NCBI RefSeq assembly: GCF_900240245.1 | Contig: NZ_OESQ01000001.1 | Coordinates: forward strand, 349,436 to 413,435 | Length of the DNA stretch: 64,000 nt | Source of the DNA: Lachnoclostridium edouardi | Lineage (GTDB): Bacteria; Bacillota; Clostridia; Lachnospirales; Lachnospiraceae | Direction: 5' to 3' | Part shown: in pieces, positions 41,767 through 52,050 of the stretch | Position numbering within the stretch: position 1 is the first letter of the stretch | Layout: every line of letters begins with the position of its first letter | Notes under the pieces: generated by a model | Seen by the model: the letters and a program-made list of their open reading frames with translations, nothing else | Databases searched by the model: none | Told to the model about the DNA's origin: nothing | Position numbers and translations under genes: made by a program

Positions 41767-44403
41767 TTATTTTTCCAGCTGGCTCAGTCTATCTTTTACC
41801 TGCTCCATCATCTGAGTATATTTCTCCAGTTTTGCTCTTTCTTCTAAAATCTTTGCCTCAGGAGCCTTGCTCATAAATTTCTCGTTATTTAACATTCCCT
41901 GAACTCTGGCCAGCTCTCCTTTTAGCTTCTTCTCCTCTGCTTTTAAACGCTCCAGCTCTTTTTCAATGTCTACCAGCTCTGCAAAAGGCATGTAAATATT
42001 GGCCTGTGGAATAACTGCTGAAACAGCGTCCTCCCCAATACCGGATTTGTCCTTCTGAATTTCCACCTGGCTGGCGTATCCTAAGGTTGCAAAGAATACC
42101 TTGCTGTTTTCAAAAATATTTAAAAGCTCCTGATTTTCAGATACGACAACGACCTTAGCCTTTTTACTTGGAGGCACATTCATGGAAGTGCGCACATTTC
42201 TGATGGCTCTCACAGCTTCCTTAATTACCTCCACTGCCTTTTCCTCGTCTGCAAAATTCCACTGCTCCTTGTATTCCGGCCACTGAGATACCATAATTGA
42301 CTCCTCAGCCTCCTGCAGATTGCAGAAAATTTCCTCTGTAATAAACGGCATAAATGGGTGAAGCAGCTTTAAGGACTGAATCAGCACTGTTTTTAAGGTC
42401 CAGATAGCCGCGGCCTTGGTGCCGTCCTCGTCATTCCACAATCTTGGTTTTACCATCTCAATATACCAGTCGCAGAACTCCTCCCAAATAAAATCATATA
42501 CCTTCTGAAGAGCGATTCCCAGCTCATACTTGTCCATATTGTCAGTTACGTCTTTGGCCAGGTGATTTACCTTAGAGAGAATCCACTTGTCCGCCATAGT
42601 TAAATCTTTTAACTCAGCTTTGTCGGAAGGCGCTTTTTCAATGTTCATTATAATAAATCTGGATGCATTCCACACTTTATTTGCAAAGTTTCGGCTGGCC
42701 TCCACTCTCTCCCAGTAAAAACGCATATCATTTCCAGGAGCATTTCCTGTCATTAATGTCATTCTCAGGGCATCCGCGCCGTATTTATCAATTACCTCCA
42801 AAGGATCAATGCCGTTTCCTAAGGATTTGCTCATCTTCCTGCCCTGGGAGTCTCTGACTAAGCCGTGAATCAAAACAGTGTGGAACGGCGATTTTCCTGT
42901 TTGCTCTAAGCCTGAAAATACCATTCTGATTACCCAGAAGAAAATAATGTCGTATCCTGTTACTAACACGTCTGTAGGATAAAAATAATCCATTTCCGGT
43001 GTTTTCTCCGGCCATCCTAATGTGGAGAACGGCCATAAGGCTGAGGAAAACCAGGTGTCTAAAGTATCCTCATCCTGAATCATAGCCCCATTACACTTAG
43101 GGCAGGAACATGGCTTTTCTCTGGAAACTACCATCTCCCCACACTCTTTACAGTAGTAAGCGGGAATTCTGTGACCCCACCACAGCTGTCTGGAAATACA
43201 CCAGTCTCTGATTCCATCCAGCCAGTGCAGATATGTTTTTCCAAAGCTTTCCGGCACAAATTTCAGCTGGCGATTTTTTAACGCCTCTACTGCCGGCTTT
43301 GCCATTTCGTCCATTTTTACAAACCACTGAGGCTTCACCATAGGCTCTACTGTTGTGCCGCATCTGTCGTGAGTTCCTACATTATGGGAATGAGGCACAA
43401 CTTTCACCAGCAGCCCCTGAGCCTTTAAATCCTCCACCATTGCTTTTCTGGCTTCATAGCGGTCCATTCCAAAATATTTTCCCGGAACGCTGATTGTGGC
43501 ATCATCGTTCATAATACAGATTTCTTTCAGATTATGGCGGCGGCCTACCTCAAAGTCATTAGGGTCGTGAGCAGGCGTAATCTTAACGCAGCCTGTTCCA
43601 AATTCCTTGTCCACATATTCATCTGCAATTACCGGGATTTCTCTGTCTGTTAAAGGCAGCTTCAGCATTTTTCCTATTAAATCCTTATATCTTTCATCCT
43701 CAGGATTTACTGCCACCGCAGTGTCTCCCAGCAAAGTCTCCGGCCTTGTTGTGGCGATTTCTACAAATCTTCCCTCTTCTCCTGCAATAGGGTAATTAAT
43801 GTGCCAGAAAAAGCCTTCCTGCTCCTCATGCTCTACCTCTGCATCAGAAATAGATGTCTGGCAGACAGGGCACCAGTTAATAATTCTGGAGCCTTTGTAA
43901 ATATATCCTTTTTCGTAAAGCTTAATAAATACCTCCTGAACAGCTTTGGAACAGCCTTCATCCATAGTAAATCTCTGTCTGTCCCAATCTGCTGAGGAGC
44001 CGATTTTGTGCAGCTGGCTGACAATACGGTCCTCGTATTCTTCCTTCCACTCCCAGGCCTTTTTAAGAAATCCTTCTCTGCCCAGGTCGTGCTTGTCAAT
44101 GCCTTCTTCCTTTAATTTGTTAATTACCTTTACCTCTGTGGCAATAGCCGCATGGTCTGTGCCCGGCTGCCACAAAGCCTCAAAGCCCTGCATCCTTTTA
44201 TAACGGATTAAAATGTCCTGCATAGTATTGTCCAGGGCGTGACCCATATGCAGCTGCCCTGTAACATTTGGCGGAGGCATCACAATAGTAAATGGTTTTT
44301 TATCCTTATTTACCTCTGCGTGAAAATATTTTTTCTGCAGCCATTTTTCATAGAGACGGCCCTCAATTGCTGCCGGATTGTAGGTTTTTTCTAATTCTTT
44401 CAT
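41767..44403 (-). CDS. valS: Valyl-tRNA synthetase
   Basis: 878 residues, class I. HIGH-type signature [15 protein letters not shown] (about 43-57) and [12 protein letters not shown] (about 523). The editing domain lies between them ([19 protein letters not shown]). A zinc-finger-like cluster sits at [24 protein letters not shown]-terminal coiled coil ([20 protein letters not shown]) is typical of ValRS. No T-box leader fits in the roughly 60 bases upstream. It may be cotranscribed with the gene before it. Confidence 0.97.
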   Translation of the reverse strand: MKELEKTYNPAAIEGRLYEKWLQKKYFHAEVNKDKKPFTIVMPPPNVTGQLHMGHALDNTMQDILIRYKRMQGFEALWQPGTDHAAIATEVKVINKLKEEGIDKHDLGREGFLKKAWEWKEEYEDRIVSQLHKIGSSADWDRQRFTMDEGCSKAVQEVFIKLYEKGYIYKGSRIINWCPVCQTSISDAEVEHEEQEGFFWHINYPIAGEEGRFVEIATTRPETLLGDTAVAVNPEDERYKDLIGKMLKLPLTDREIPVIADEYVDKEFGTGCVKITPAHDPNDFEVGRRHNLKEICIMNDDATISVPGKYFGMDRYEARKAMVEDLKAQGLLVKVVPHSHNVGTHDRCGTTVEPMVKPQWFVKMDEMAKPAVEALKNRQLKFVPESFGKTYLHWLDGIRDWCISRQLWWGHRIPAYYCKECGEMVVSREKPCSCPKCNGAMIQDEDTLDTWFSSALWPFSTLGWPEKTPEMDYFYPTDVLVTGYDIIFFWVIRMVFSGLEQTGKSPFHTVLIHGLVRDSQGRKMSKSLGNGIDPLEVIDKYGADALRMTLMTGNAPGNDMRFYWERVEASRNFANKVWNASRFIIMNIEKAPSDKAELKDLTMADKWILSKVNHLAKDVTDNMDKYELGIALQKVYDFIWEEFCDWYIEMVKPRLWNDEDGTKAAAIWTLKTVLIQSLKLLHPFMPFITEEIFCNLQEAEESIMVSQWPEYKEQWNFADEEKAVEVIKEAVRAIRNVRTSMNVPPSKKAKVVVVSENQELLNIFENSKVFFATLGYASQVEIQKDKSGIGEDAVSAVIPQANIYMPFAELVDIEKELERLKAEEKKLKGELARVQGMLNNEKFMSKAPEAKILEERAKLEKYTQMMEQVKDRLSQLEK

Positions 44404-44462
44404 TCTGGTTTTCCTTTCTTTTTATGGTATATGTGTAAATATAAATGTGAATCAAAAAGGAG

Positions 44463-45275
44463 TCACACCATAGTTCTATATTCCTGTTTCCACCGCTCCA
44501 CCATTTTAGCGGCTCCGTCTAAGCGCTGTACCTGGTCTTTTTCCATAAGCAGTTCAAAATTTCTCAGCCGCTCTGACCATCCCGCCTCATTTTCTGCCTC
44601 GGACAATTCTTTTTTCCACTTGTTTTCCAATTCTTCTGTCACCATCTGACGGCAGCGTTCTTTTAACTTCAGATTCTTATTAAACAAAGTCATATAGTAC
44701 ATTTTTTGAATCACATTCTCATCTTTTAAATAAGAATACGCTTTTTCATATGACTGCATGGCCTTTTCTGTGCGGAACATTCTGGCGTAGGCAGAGCCTA
44801 GGTTACACCATACCTTTCCCAAAAATTCATCGTTTACTGCCTGATCTCTGGGAAACTCTAACGCCTTTTCGTACTGCTGAATGGCCCTGCCGTACTGCTT
44901 TAGCCTGAATAAATAATCTGCCTTTTCCTTCCCATACTGAGCAGGATGAAGTTTTCTCATGGCAGAAATCTGATGCCGGTATTTATTAATTTCCTCAGAA
45001 GTGTAATAAAATACCTCCTGAAGAATCATAATCAGCATCTCGTCTTTATCTTCCCCGCTTTTCTCCCACTTTTCCAGTTTGGCGGCTAAAAAAGGCATAT
45101 TCAACTGATCCTTAATAAATTCCGTCAGCTGTTCATCTACAAAGCCGTCCAGAGTGAGAAAGGGGTGATTATATATTATATAACAAAGCTCCTGGGAAGT
45201 ATATATGTGTATCCCCAGCTCTTCCATATAGTAAGGGCGGACTGCATTTTCCTGTCTGCACAATAATAAACTCAT
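44463..45275 (-). CDS. TPR-containing protein of the Hsp70-like module
   Basis: 270 residues, soluble. It begins with a segment (YYMEELGIHIYTSQELCYIIYNHP) then has helical repeats, including a clear TPR pair at about 125-185 (KADYLFRLKQYGRAIQQYEKALEF, KVWCNLGSAYARMFRTEKAMQSYEKAYSYL) and a charged C-terminal helix region. Its start overlaps the stop of the upstream Hsp70-like gene by four bases (ATGA). Function unknown; the coupling suggests it acts with the other two products. Confidence 0.75.
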   Translation of the reverse strand: MSLLLCRQENAVRPYYMEELGIHIYTSQELCYIIYNHPFLTLDGFVDEQLTEFIKDQLNMPFLAAKLEKWEKSGEDKDEMLIMILQEVFYYTSEEINKYRHQISAMRKLHPAQYGKEKADYLFRLKQYGRAIQQYEKALEFPRDQAVNDEFLGKVWCNLGSAYARMFRTEKAMQSYEKAYSYLKDENVIQKMYYMTLFNKNLKLKERCRQMVTEELENKWKKELSEAENEAGWSERLRNFELLMEKDQVQRLDGAAKMVERWKQEYRTMV

Positions 45276-46501
45276 ATCATAACCTCTTGTCTTATTACAG
45301 AGTCTGTGGCAGGAAATAAGTCTCCAAAGCCTCTGTCTCTGATTCCTACAGCCATAGTGTGCTCGTCTAAAAATCCTACGCTTACCTGGATTCTGGTAGT
45401 TCTGTTAGGCCTTTCCGGAAATCCCTCTAAAGGGATTCTTACCATTTTTTTATTTTTAGGATCTAACGGCGTCACTAAAAATTCCACGTAATCCTGAGAA
45501 TCTGTCAGCAGATCTACTGTGGCTCTGGCCTCGTACCAGCTGTCCCCTGCCGCGGCCATAATCAGCTGGCTTTCCCTGTCCTTTTGCTTTACTGTAATGG
45601 AAATAGTGGCTTTTAGTCTGCCCTCGCAGATACAGATAAACGGGAACGCTGTCTGACTGCTTAAATAATCTGCTGCCTTATAGGCCGCTCCCTTGGAAAA
45701 CAGGTCCGCCTCCGCAAATACTTTTCTTCTGTTGCACACCATTTTCATAAAATCCTGGGCCCAATCTATTTGCTCAAATCCTTTTCCCGCCAGGAAAATA
45801 GAGGAAAACAGTTTTTTATCTAAAAACTTCCGGCCAAAGGAGCATAAAATCTTGTCCGCCATTTTGCCGCCCTGCTCATTATCCAGAATACTTAAATTAA
45901 ATCCCTCTTCCAGCTTCTCATACTCTGCCATTACCATGTTCCGCTTCATGCCTCTTTGTACTTTCATTTCATAGTACCTAAGACTGCCCTCCGCCAGGTC
46001 AAACATGCCGGCCTGGGAGGCCCACAGCTCCTTTTTCTGGCTGAGTACGTAAAAAACAAAGGCTTCTGTATGACTGATTACATGAATACGGCTTCTGGAA
46101 ATTCCAATGGAATCTGCGCAGTAAAACACAGAATTCATAAACTTCACATCTACATCCTGCATGGAAATTACAATCTGTTTGATTTCCTGGATTCCGTACT
46201 CCTTTACCGGCAGACTGATGACACGGTTTAAAAACAGCTGGAATATCTGCTGAGCTCCAAATTTAATTCCCTCAATGGTAGCAGTTCCGTCTTTCATTAC
46301 CATGCTTACCAGCTTATCCACCAAAACTCCTGTGCCTGTTAAGGTGTGAGCGTATGCTTCCTCTCCTACAAACCACTCGTCCGAATTTTTTTTCTTGCAA
46401 ATTACTGTGGGAATTGTCCACGTCCGTTCATCCTGAAGACAGGTGATTTTGGTGTATATGTCTCCCAAATCCAAGCCCAGCACCAGTCCATCCATTTCCA
46501 T
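45272..46501 (-). CDS. Hsp70/actin-fold protein (resembles DUF5716 family)
   Basis: 409 residues. The start LVLGLDLGDIYTKITC carries the phosphate-1 motif of the actin/Hsp70 ATPase fold. Later elements are IKQIVISMQDVDVKFMNSVF (IB-like), SHTEAFVFYVL, a weak phosphate-2 (GMFDLAEGSLRYYEMKV), the adenosine-like SIFLAGKGF, and ADLFSKGAAYKAADY as in Hsp70. The C-terminal about 110 residues (RIPLEGFPERPNRTTRIQVSVGF, MAVGIRDRGFGDLFP) resemble a small Hsp70 substrate-binding beta domain. It may be a divergent chaperone or ATP-dependent switch. I recall a Lachnospiraceae family named DUF5716 of this size, but cannot check. Confidence 0.75.
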   Translation of the reverse strand: MEMDGLVLGLDLGDIYTKITCLQDERTWTIPTVICKKKNSDEWFVGEEAYAHTLTGTGVLVDKLVSMVMKDGTATIEGIKFGAQQIFQLFLNRVISLPVKEYGIQEIKQIVISMQDVDVKFMNSVFYCADSIGISRSRIHVISHTEAFVFYVLSQKKELWASQAGMFDLAEGSLRYYEMKVQRGMKRNMVMAEYEKLEEGFNLSILDNEQGGKMADKILCSFGRKFLDKKLFSSIFLAGKGFEQIDWAQDFMKMVCNRRKVFAEADLFSKGAAYKAADYLSSQTAFPFICICEGRLKATISITVKQKDRESQLIMAAAGDSWYEARATVDLLTDSQDYVEFLVTPLDPKNKKMVRIPLEGFPERPNRTTRIQVSVGFLDEHTMAVGIRDRGFGDLFPATDSVIRQEVMI

Positions 46502-46519
46502 AACTCTCCTTTAAATCTG

Positions 46520-49500
46520 TCAGACAGGCTGGAACAGTTTTTCCAGCGTTTCTGTTCTGATTAAGTAATCTTTCATTTTTTTCTTTAAAGCTTCCTCGTC
46601 TTTTTTCTCCAGACAGCGGCTGATTTCATTAATGCAGCCAAAACGGCTTTCGTCCTCCCGGCCTAAATCAGAACACACTGCCTTTCCCTTTTTCACGCAG
46701 GTCTTTTCTCCGCCCTGGTAATCATAAACTTCATATTCTAAGGTTTCGCCGTCAAACAGCACCATCTGGCGCACGTAAATTCCCTGGTACACTCTTTTAA
46801 AATCTTCTCTGTGGAATTCCTTTTCCTGAGGCAGCACCCGGATCATTAAATCTGGCTTTACATTTTTTCTGCCCTTGTACTGAATCATAACCTTGGACAT
46901 TAAGTCCTCGGGAATGTGCACATGTTTAGATAAGCCTTTCATGTAAGGAAATACCATTCCGTTTTCTAAAAGCATATCCGTCATTACAGCGCACAGCTTC
47001 TTCTGCTGGTCTGTCAGGGATTTTGCCTGGGAGTAATATTTTGTCAAAGCCAAAATATAAATTACAGGCACCTTGTCCTTTTCAATACTGTTTTCCACAG
47101 AGCTTTCTAAATACTCCATAGCGTCAGGGGAAGCCTCTTCATCCAGCATAAAATACTCCAAGCTTTTCATTGTAAAATAGGCTTTTACCATACTTTCGCT
47201 GACTTTTTTTCTTTGGGCGTACAAAAGAAATACCTGATCCAGACCTTCTGTTTCTCCTGTAAACATCATCTGAGCTAACAGCCGTTCCTCTAAATCATAT
47301 GTTTCCACATGGGCCTTTACCGCCTCTTCTAACAGATTTTTCATGGTCTTTGTGGTGCCGTTAAAATGCTCGCATAAATAGTCTAAAATCACGCTGTCCG
47401 CCTGATGATTTAAAAATACGGAAATACATAAATATAATAAGGTATCGTCCTCGTCAAACATCTGCAGCAGCACCATTTTATTGCTCAGCCGCTGCAATAG
47501 CTCTGTATTTTCATTTTCCATTTTAATGCCGTACTGGCGCAGAATGTGGAAGGCCTCTTTCATATATCCCTGGAGAATCAAGATGCGGCACAAGGCGCTT
47601 CTCTCTTTTTTGTCCAGCTGATCTGTATTAATATTCAGAAGAAAACTAATATCGCAGTTTCCCCCTTCTCCCTCTGCCTTTTCCGCCTGAGTTTTATAAT
47701 AATCTAAAAGTATGGCAATCAGCCGCTTTCTGAACAAAGGCCCGCAGCCCAAGCCGGAAACAGCCCTTTTTAACTGCTTTGCCTCGTCCTCGTTTTCCGC
47801 CCCCTTATCTGCCAGCTTTCTCAGGGACTGAAGCTGCAGCATAGAGTGGTCCGGATAAATTTCAAAACATCTTTTTTCCAGTTCCGGCCTGGTTATAACT
47901 CTGGTTTTCATGTGGCGGATATCTGTGTATCTGTTGCCAAAGCCGTCCTGAAATACTAAAATGTGGCGGTCTGAAAATAAGGGAACATAAGCGATTCCTC
48001 CTGTTAAAGGAAAGGCGTCCTCCTCCTCCATTTCCTCCTGCCTTACAATTACATATTTTATCTTAGGATTTCTGCATTCTATTTTATAGGACTTTAAAAT
48101 TGCCGGCAGCACTCTGGCTACAGGGCCGTCAATCATATCCTTATAAATCATGTGCTCATAAAGCACTGCCAGCCTGTCGTTAATTCTGGACTGGAACAGC
48201 TGCTCCATGGTAAATTGTTCAATTTCTCTTTCGTACTCCTTGTATAAAGAGGAGTCGGATTTCATGTATGTAAGAATATTGCTGTAAAGCACACTTTTGC
48301 TTCTTTCATCCAGCTCCTTGGCGTAGGAAAAATACAAAAGCACTTCCTTTGGAAGCAGATGTCCGTAGCCGGAGGGAAGGGAAAACAAATAATATTCATA
48401 CAATCTGGTTAAGCTGATGCCTTCTTTTAACCCCTTTTCATACCAGAAAAAGGCTTCCTTTGTCCGCAGCTCTCCCTTAATCAGCATACAGCAGATTGCA
48501 GACAGCAGCTCTTTGTCCTGATAGGTTTCATAAAGTACAGTTAATAAACGGCAGAATAAGGGATGATAATACTTTGCCCCTGCTGCCAGCATGGCCGTCT
48601 TTAAAGCCAGCTCCTCACCTACCAGATTTTTTCTGGCTCCGTCGTACAGAGAGTGCAGCAAAAAGCCGTCCATATATCTTAATAGTTCTGCGTCTCTGTT
48701 TAAAAGCCGGCAAGCCTCTATATAAAGGAAGGGGCTGCTGCAGCCGGCCTGGAAATATTTTCTCATTTTTCCTAAAAGTACTCCAGGATTGTCATATATT
48801 TCCACGTCCAGCCTTAAAAGCAGAAGGAAGAGAAAAACATGGCTTTCTGACTCATCTGTATATTTGTGCAGCAGGCGGATTAAGTCTTCCTTTTTGCCTT
48901 TTTCCGGAGACAGCATCATGGACAAATACTGATAAAAACAGTATAATTCTGGCTTTTCCTGGCGGAAGGCCATGACTTTGTCATGGCACTGTTCCAGAAG
49001 AATTCTGGTTTTATCCTTATTGCCTGCCATTAAATGCACCTCTGCAGTCAATAAGGACAGCAGATCCTGACTTCCGTATAAAGCTCTCACCTTGTCCAGC
49101 TCTGAAAGCATCTGCCCTTCTGTAATGCCTTCCTGATAGTTGCCGCTTTCATAATCCAGTCTGAGGGCCAGATAATTTTGATATTCCTTCCGTCTTATCA
49201 TCATCTGCTCCTCAGGCAGCTCCTTCATCTCTCTCCCCTGGGCGCAGATTCCTATTCTGGCGTTCATTTTCACTGTGGATAAACAAATGGAGCCCAGGTT
49301 TTTCCCATAATGCATCTGGTCCGGATAAACAATATATGTGAGAACGCACTTTCCGTCCTGAAAATCCTGATCAGTCAATCTGTCTGCAGGCAGCTTTATA
49401 AAATCGCCGTCTGCCTTCATGGAAATAGAGCAATAGCCCCACCCTTTTTTTCTGATTACAATTTTATCTTCAAAGGCCTCTTCCTGTCTGTTGTAGGTTC

Positions 49501-50098
49501 TGGCCTCCTCCTTTACCAAAATCTCCACTGCAGGCTTCATTCCCAGGGATACCATAAACTCTTCCATTACATTTTCCCTGTCCCCGTGGCCTTTTAAGCT
49601 GTCATACACGGTTCTAGCGTGAATGTCCTGCATAAAAGGCGCCTGCACAAAATCCTGGTACTCAAAAATCCTAAGGGCCAGGCTTCTGTCCTCCTTTGCC
49701 ACCTTGGCAAAATCCCCTGGGGTTTTTAACTGTTCCAGAATCCGGGCAGAAACGCCTGATTCTACAGAGAAGCTATATGGCAGTTTTTTTTCTCCGCTGT
49801 TGGTCACCAGGAAGAAAGAACCCTGTATTTTGTCCCCGTTCTCCAGATGGCGGCTGTCCACCTGGCAGACAATACGGTTCCTCAATCCTCCGAAGGAGTT
49901 ATTTTGCACCTTAACTCTTTCGTTGGAAGAATACACCAGTCCCTTAATATTTAAATTGTTGTCGCTGAGGACAAAAAACTCGTATTTTGCCATCTCTCCC
50001 GCCCTGACGCTTTCTTCAAATGACTGAGGGCGCAGACTGCACACAGGAGCCTCCATATCCAGGATTCCCTTTGCCAGCCGGTTGATTCTTTCTCTCAT
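46520..50098 (-). CDS. Very large helical-repeat protein (resembles DUF5717 family)
   Basis: 1,192 residues, no signal peptide or membrane helix. Residues about 1-300 hold two immunoglobulin-like beta regions (MAKYEFFVLSDNNLNIKGLVYSSN; KIVIRKKGWGYCSISMKADGDFIKLPAD). From about 310 to 1,050 it is almost all helical repeats in the TPR/SEL1 style. The end (VLPQEKEFHREDFKRVYQGIYVRQMVLFDGE) is a beta-rich cap. This matches my memory of the DUF5717 family, found beside DUF5716, but is unverified. First gene of the three-gene module; the Hsp70-like gene follows after 18 bases. Role unknown; probably a large scaffold. Confidence 0.75.
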   Translation of the reverse strand: MRERINRLAKGILDMEAPVCSLRPQSFEESVRAGEMAKYEFFVLSDNNLNIKGLVYSSNERVKVQNNSFGGLRNRIVCQVDSRHLENGDKIQGSFFLVTNSGEKKLPYSFSVESGVSARILEQLKTPGDFAKVAKEDRSLALRIFEYQDFVQAPFMQDIHARTVYDSLKGHGDRENVMEEFMVSLGMKPAVEILVKEEARTYNRQEEAFEDKIVIRKKGWGYCSISMKADGDFIKLPADRLTDQDFQDGKCVLTYIVYPDQMHYGKNLGSICLSTVKMNARIGICAQGREMKELPEEQMMIRRKEYQNYLALRLDYESGNYQEGITEGQMLSELDKVRALYGSQDLLSLLTAEVHLMAGNKDKTRILLEQCHDKVMAFRQEKPELYCFYQYLSMMLSPEKGKKEDLIRLLHKYTDESESHVFLFLLLLRLDVEIYDNPGVLLGKMRKYFQAGCSSPFLYIEACRLLNRDAELLRYMDGFLLHSLYDGARKNLVGEELALKTAMLAAGAKYYHPLFCRLLTVLYETYQDKELLSAICCMLIKGELRTKEAFFWYEKGLKEGISLTRLYEYYLFSLPSGYGHLLPKEVLLYFSYAKELDERSKSVLYSNILTYMKSDSSLYKEYEREIEQFTMEQLFQSRINDRLAVLYEHMIYKDMIDGPVARVLPAILKSYKIECRNPKIKYVIVRQEEMEEEDAFPLTGGIAYVPLFSDRHILVFQDGFGNRYTDIRHMKTRVITRPELEKRCFEIYPDHSMLQLQSLRKLADKGAENEDEAKQLKRAVSGLGCGPLFRKRLIAILLDYYKTQAEKAEGEGGNCDISFLLNINTDQLDKKERSALCRILILQGYMKEAFHILRQYGIKMENENTELLQRLSNKMVLLQMFDEDDTLLYLCISVFLNHQADSVILDYLCEHFNGTTKTMKNLLEEAVKAHVETYDLEERLLAQMMFTGETEGLDQVFLLYAQRKKVSESMVKAYFTMKSLEYFMLDEEASPDAMEYLESSVENSIEKDKVPVIYILALTKYYSQAKSLTDQQKKLCAVMTDMLLENGMVFPYMKGLSKHVHIPEDLMSKVMIQYKGRKNVKPDLMIRVLPQEKEFHREDFKRVYQGIYVRQMVLFDGETLEYEVYDYQGGEKTCVKKGKAVCSDLGREDESRFGCINEISRCLEKKDEEALKKKMKDYLIRTETLEKLFQPV

Positions 50099-50134
50099 AG
50101 TACCACCTGTTTTACATGCAAATTATCTAACCCA

Positions 50135-50184
50135 TTCTATCATATTTTTTCTTGATTTAAAAGTAGAAACTTGCTATGATAGAA
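50135..50184 (+). promoter_or_regulatory. Malic enzyme promoter inside an inverted repeat
   Basis: TTGATT (50152-50157), 17 bp, TATGAT (50175-50180). The -10 is part of TATGATAGAA, which is the exact inverse of TTCTATCATA at 50135-50144. The second copy could act as a -10 for the divergent 1,192-residue gene, though its -35 is poor. Confidence 0.55.
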
Positions 50185-50211
50185 GAAAAATGACAAAAGA
50201 GGGACAACATT

Positions 50212-51363
50212 ATGACAAACAGCGAAAAAGCATTGCTTCTTCACAGGGAATGGCAGGGAAAACTGGAAACTGTTTCCAAGGCTAAAGTAGCTTCCAGGGA
50301 GGACCTGGCCTTAGCTTACACTCCAGGCGTAGCCGAGCCGTGTAAGGTCATTGCAGAAAACCCGGAGGAAGTATACACATACACATGGAAATCCAATACT
50401 ATCGCCGTGGTTTCCGACGGCAGCGCCGTGCTGGGCCTTGGAAATATTGGAGCGAAAGCCGCTATGCCTGTTATGGAGGGCAAGGCTGTATTATTTAAAG
50501 AGTTTGGCGGGGTCAACGCAGTGCCTGTCTGCTTAGATACTCAGGATACAGAGGAGATTATTAAAACTGTTGTAAATATCGCTCCCGGATTTGGAGGCAT
50601 CAATCTGGAGGATATTTCCGCTCCCCGCTGTTTTGAAATTGAGGAGCGTTTAAAGGAGATTCTGGATATTCCTGTTTTCCACGACGATCAGCACGGCACT
50701 GCCATTGTAGTTTTAGCAGGTATTATTAACAGCCTGAAAGTAACCGGAAAGAAAAAGGAGGACTGCCGCATTGTAGTAAACGGAGCCGGCTCAGCAGGTG
50801 TAGCTATTACAAAGCTGCTTCTCACCTACGGTTTCCCTCATATTACTATGTGCGATAAGGCAGGTATTCTCTGTAAAGGCATGGAGGGCTTAAACTGGAT
50901 GCAGGAAAAAATGATGGACCTGACCAATTTAGAACACCGCACAGGCACTCTTTCTGACGCGTTAGAGGGAGCCGACATTTTTGTAGGCGTATCCGCCCCT
51001 GGAATTGTTTCTCAGGAAATGGTAGCCTCCATGAATTCTGATGCTATTTTATTTGCCATGGCTAACCCTGTTCCCGAAATTATGCCTGATCTTGCAAAGG
51101 CTGCCGGAGCAAAGGTTGTTGGCACAGGACGTTCTGACTTTCCTAATCAGGTAAATAATGTAGTAGTATTCCCTGGTATTTTTAAAGGGGCCTTGGAGGG
51201 ACGGGCCGCTGCTATTACAGAAGAGATGAAGCTGGCTGCGGCAGAAGCTATTGCCGGCCTTGTGGACGAAGCAGATTTAAATGAAAACAACATTCTTCCT
51301 GAGGCCTTTGACCCCAGGGTAGCTGATGTGGTCAGCAAAGCAGTTAAGGACCATATCAGATAA
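50212..51363 (+). CDS. NAD(P)-dependent malic enzyme
   Basis: 383 residues, the short bacterial malic enzyme without the phosphotransacetylase extension. Family segments: DLALAYTPGVAEPCK (about 31-45), IAVVSDGSAVLGLGNIG, KEFGGVNAVPVCLDT, the metal and catalytic region INLEDISAPRCFEIEERL, PVFHDDQHGTAIV, and the Rossmann GAGSAGVAI. It decarboxylates malate to pyruvate and CO2 with NAD(P)H formation. The following gene begins 25 bases later. Confidence 0.95.
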   Translation: MTNSEKALLLHREWQGKLETVSKAKVASREDLALAYTPGVAEPCKVIAENPEEVYTYTWKSNTIAVVSDGSAVLGLGNIGAKAAMPVMEGKAVLFKEFGGVNAVPVCLDTQDTEEIIKTVVNIAPGFGGINLEDISAPRCFEIEERLKEILDIPVFHDDQHGTAIVVLAGIINSLKVTGKKKEDCRIVVNGAGSAGVAITKLLLTYGFPHITMCDKAGILCKGMEGLNWMQEKMMDLTNLEHRTGTLSDALEGADIFVGVSAPGIVSQEMVASMNSDAILFAMANPVPEIMPDLAKAAGAKVVGTGRSDFPNQVNNVVVFPGIFKGALEGRAAAITEEMKLAAAEAIAGLVDEADLNENNILPEAFDPRVADVVSKAVKDHIR

Positions 51364-51388
51364 TATTTTGTCAAAACGAGGGAATACT

Positions 51389-51910
51389 ATGTTATCAGAA
51401 CCAATTACCTTATACAAGCTTATGAACCTTTATATGTTAAAGCAGGTCAACTTTCCTTTGACTAACGCCCAGCTGACCAGCTTCTTTTTGGAAAAGGAGT
51501 ATACTACTTATTTTACTTTGCAGCAGGCGTTAAGCGAGCTTCAGGAAGCCGGACTTGTGCGCATGGAAATTGTTCACAACAGCACCCGCTATGAAATTAC
51601 AAAAGAGGGGGAGGATACCTTATCCTTTTTTGGGAAAAAAATTTCTCCTGCAATTATAGAGGACATGGACCAGTATTTAAAGGAAAACAGGTTTCGTATG
51701 CGAAACGAGGTAAGCGTGATTTCTGATTACTATAAATCTACAGGTCCTGATTATGTGGTTCACTGTGAGATCCGGGAAGGGAAAGAAACCTTAATCGGGC
51801 TGAACCTTTCTGTTCCTGACAAGGAGCAGGCAGAATTTATGTGCGACCAGTGGAGGGCAAAGAATCAGGATATTTATTCCTTTGTTATGAAAACCTTAAT
51901 GAGCCCCTAA
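51389..51910 (+). CDS. DUF4364 family protein
   Basis: 173 residues from ATG 51389 (GAGGG seven bases upstream); an in-frame start at 51326 lies inside the malic enzyme gene. A winged-helix N-terminal half (TLYKLMNLYMLKQVNFPLTNAQLTSFFL, TYFTLQQALSELQEAGLV, RYEITKEGEDTLSFF) suggests DNA binding; the C-terminal half is alpha/beta (VHCEIREGKETLIGLNLSVP). Matches DUF4364, common in Clostridia, function unknown. The downstream small ORF is probably cotranscribed. Confidence 0.85.
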   Translation: MLSEPITLYKLMNLYMLKQVNFPLTNAQLTSFFLEKEYTTYFTLQQALSELQEAGLVRMEIVHNSTRYEITKEGEDTLSFFGKKISPAIIEDMDQYLKENRFRMRNEVSVISDYYKSTGPDYVVHCEIREGKETLIGLNLSVPDKEQAEFMCDQWRAKNQDIYSFVMKTLMSP

Positions 51911-51925
51911 AGGAGAATGTTATAT

Positions 51926-52048
51926 ATGAAAACCTTAAAAAGAAAAAAGTTTTTTTATGTTACTCTGCCTTTGTTTCTCTTTCTTTTGGCTTACCGTGTA
52001 ATGGAAACCTTTGTGCACATTAAAATGGATCAGCGTAAAGACAGGTAA
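51926..52048 (+). CDS. Small single-span membrane protein (unknown)
   Basis: A 40-residue ORF: MKTLKRKKFF, hydrophobic YVTLPLFLFLLAYRV, then a charged tail ending QRKDR. AGGAG lies ten bases before the ATG, 15 bases after the DUF4364 stop, and a terminator follows at once. Positive-inside rule predicts an N-in orientation. No family recognised. Confidence 0.6.
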   Translation: MKTLKRKKFFYVTLPLFLFLLAYRVMETFVHIKMDQRKDR

Positions 52049-52050
52049 AT

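Noticed and set aside
44404..44462. T-box leader for valS
   Set aside because: The interval before valS is only about 60 bases and shows no T-box sequence or antiterminator.
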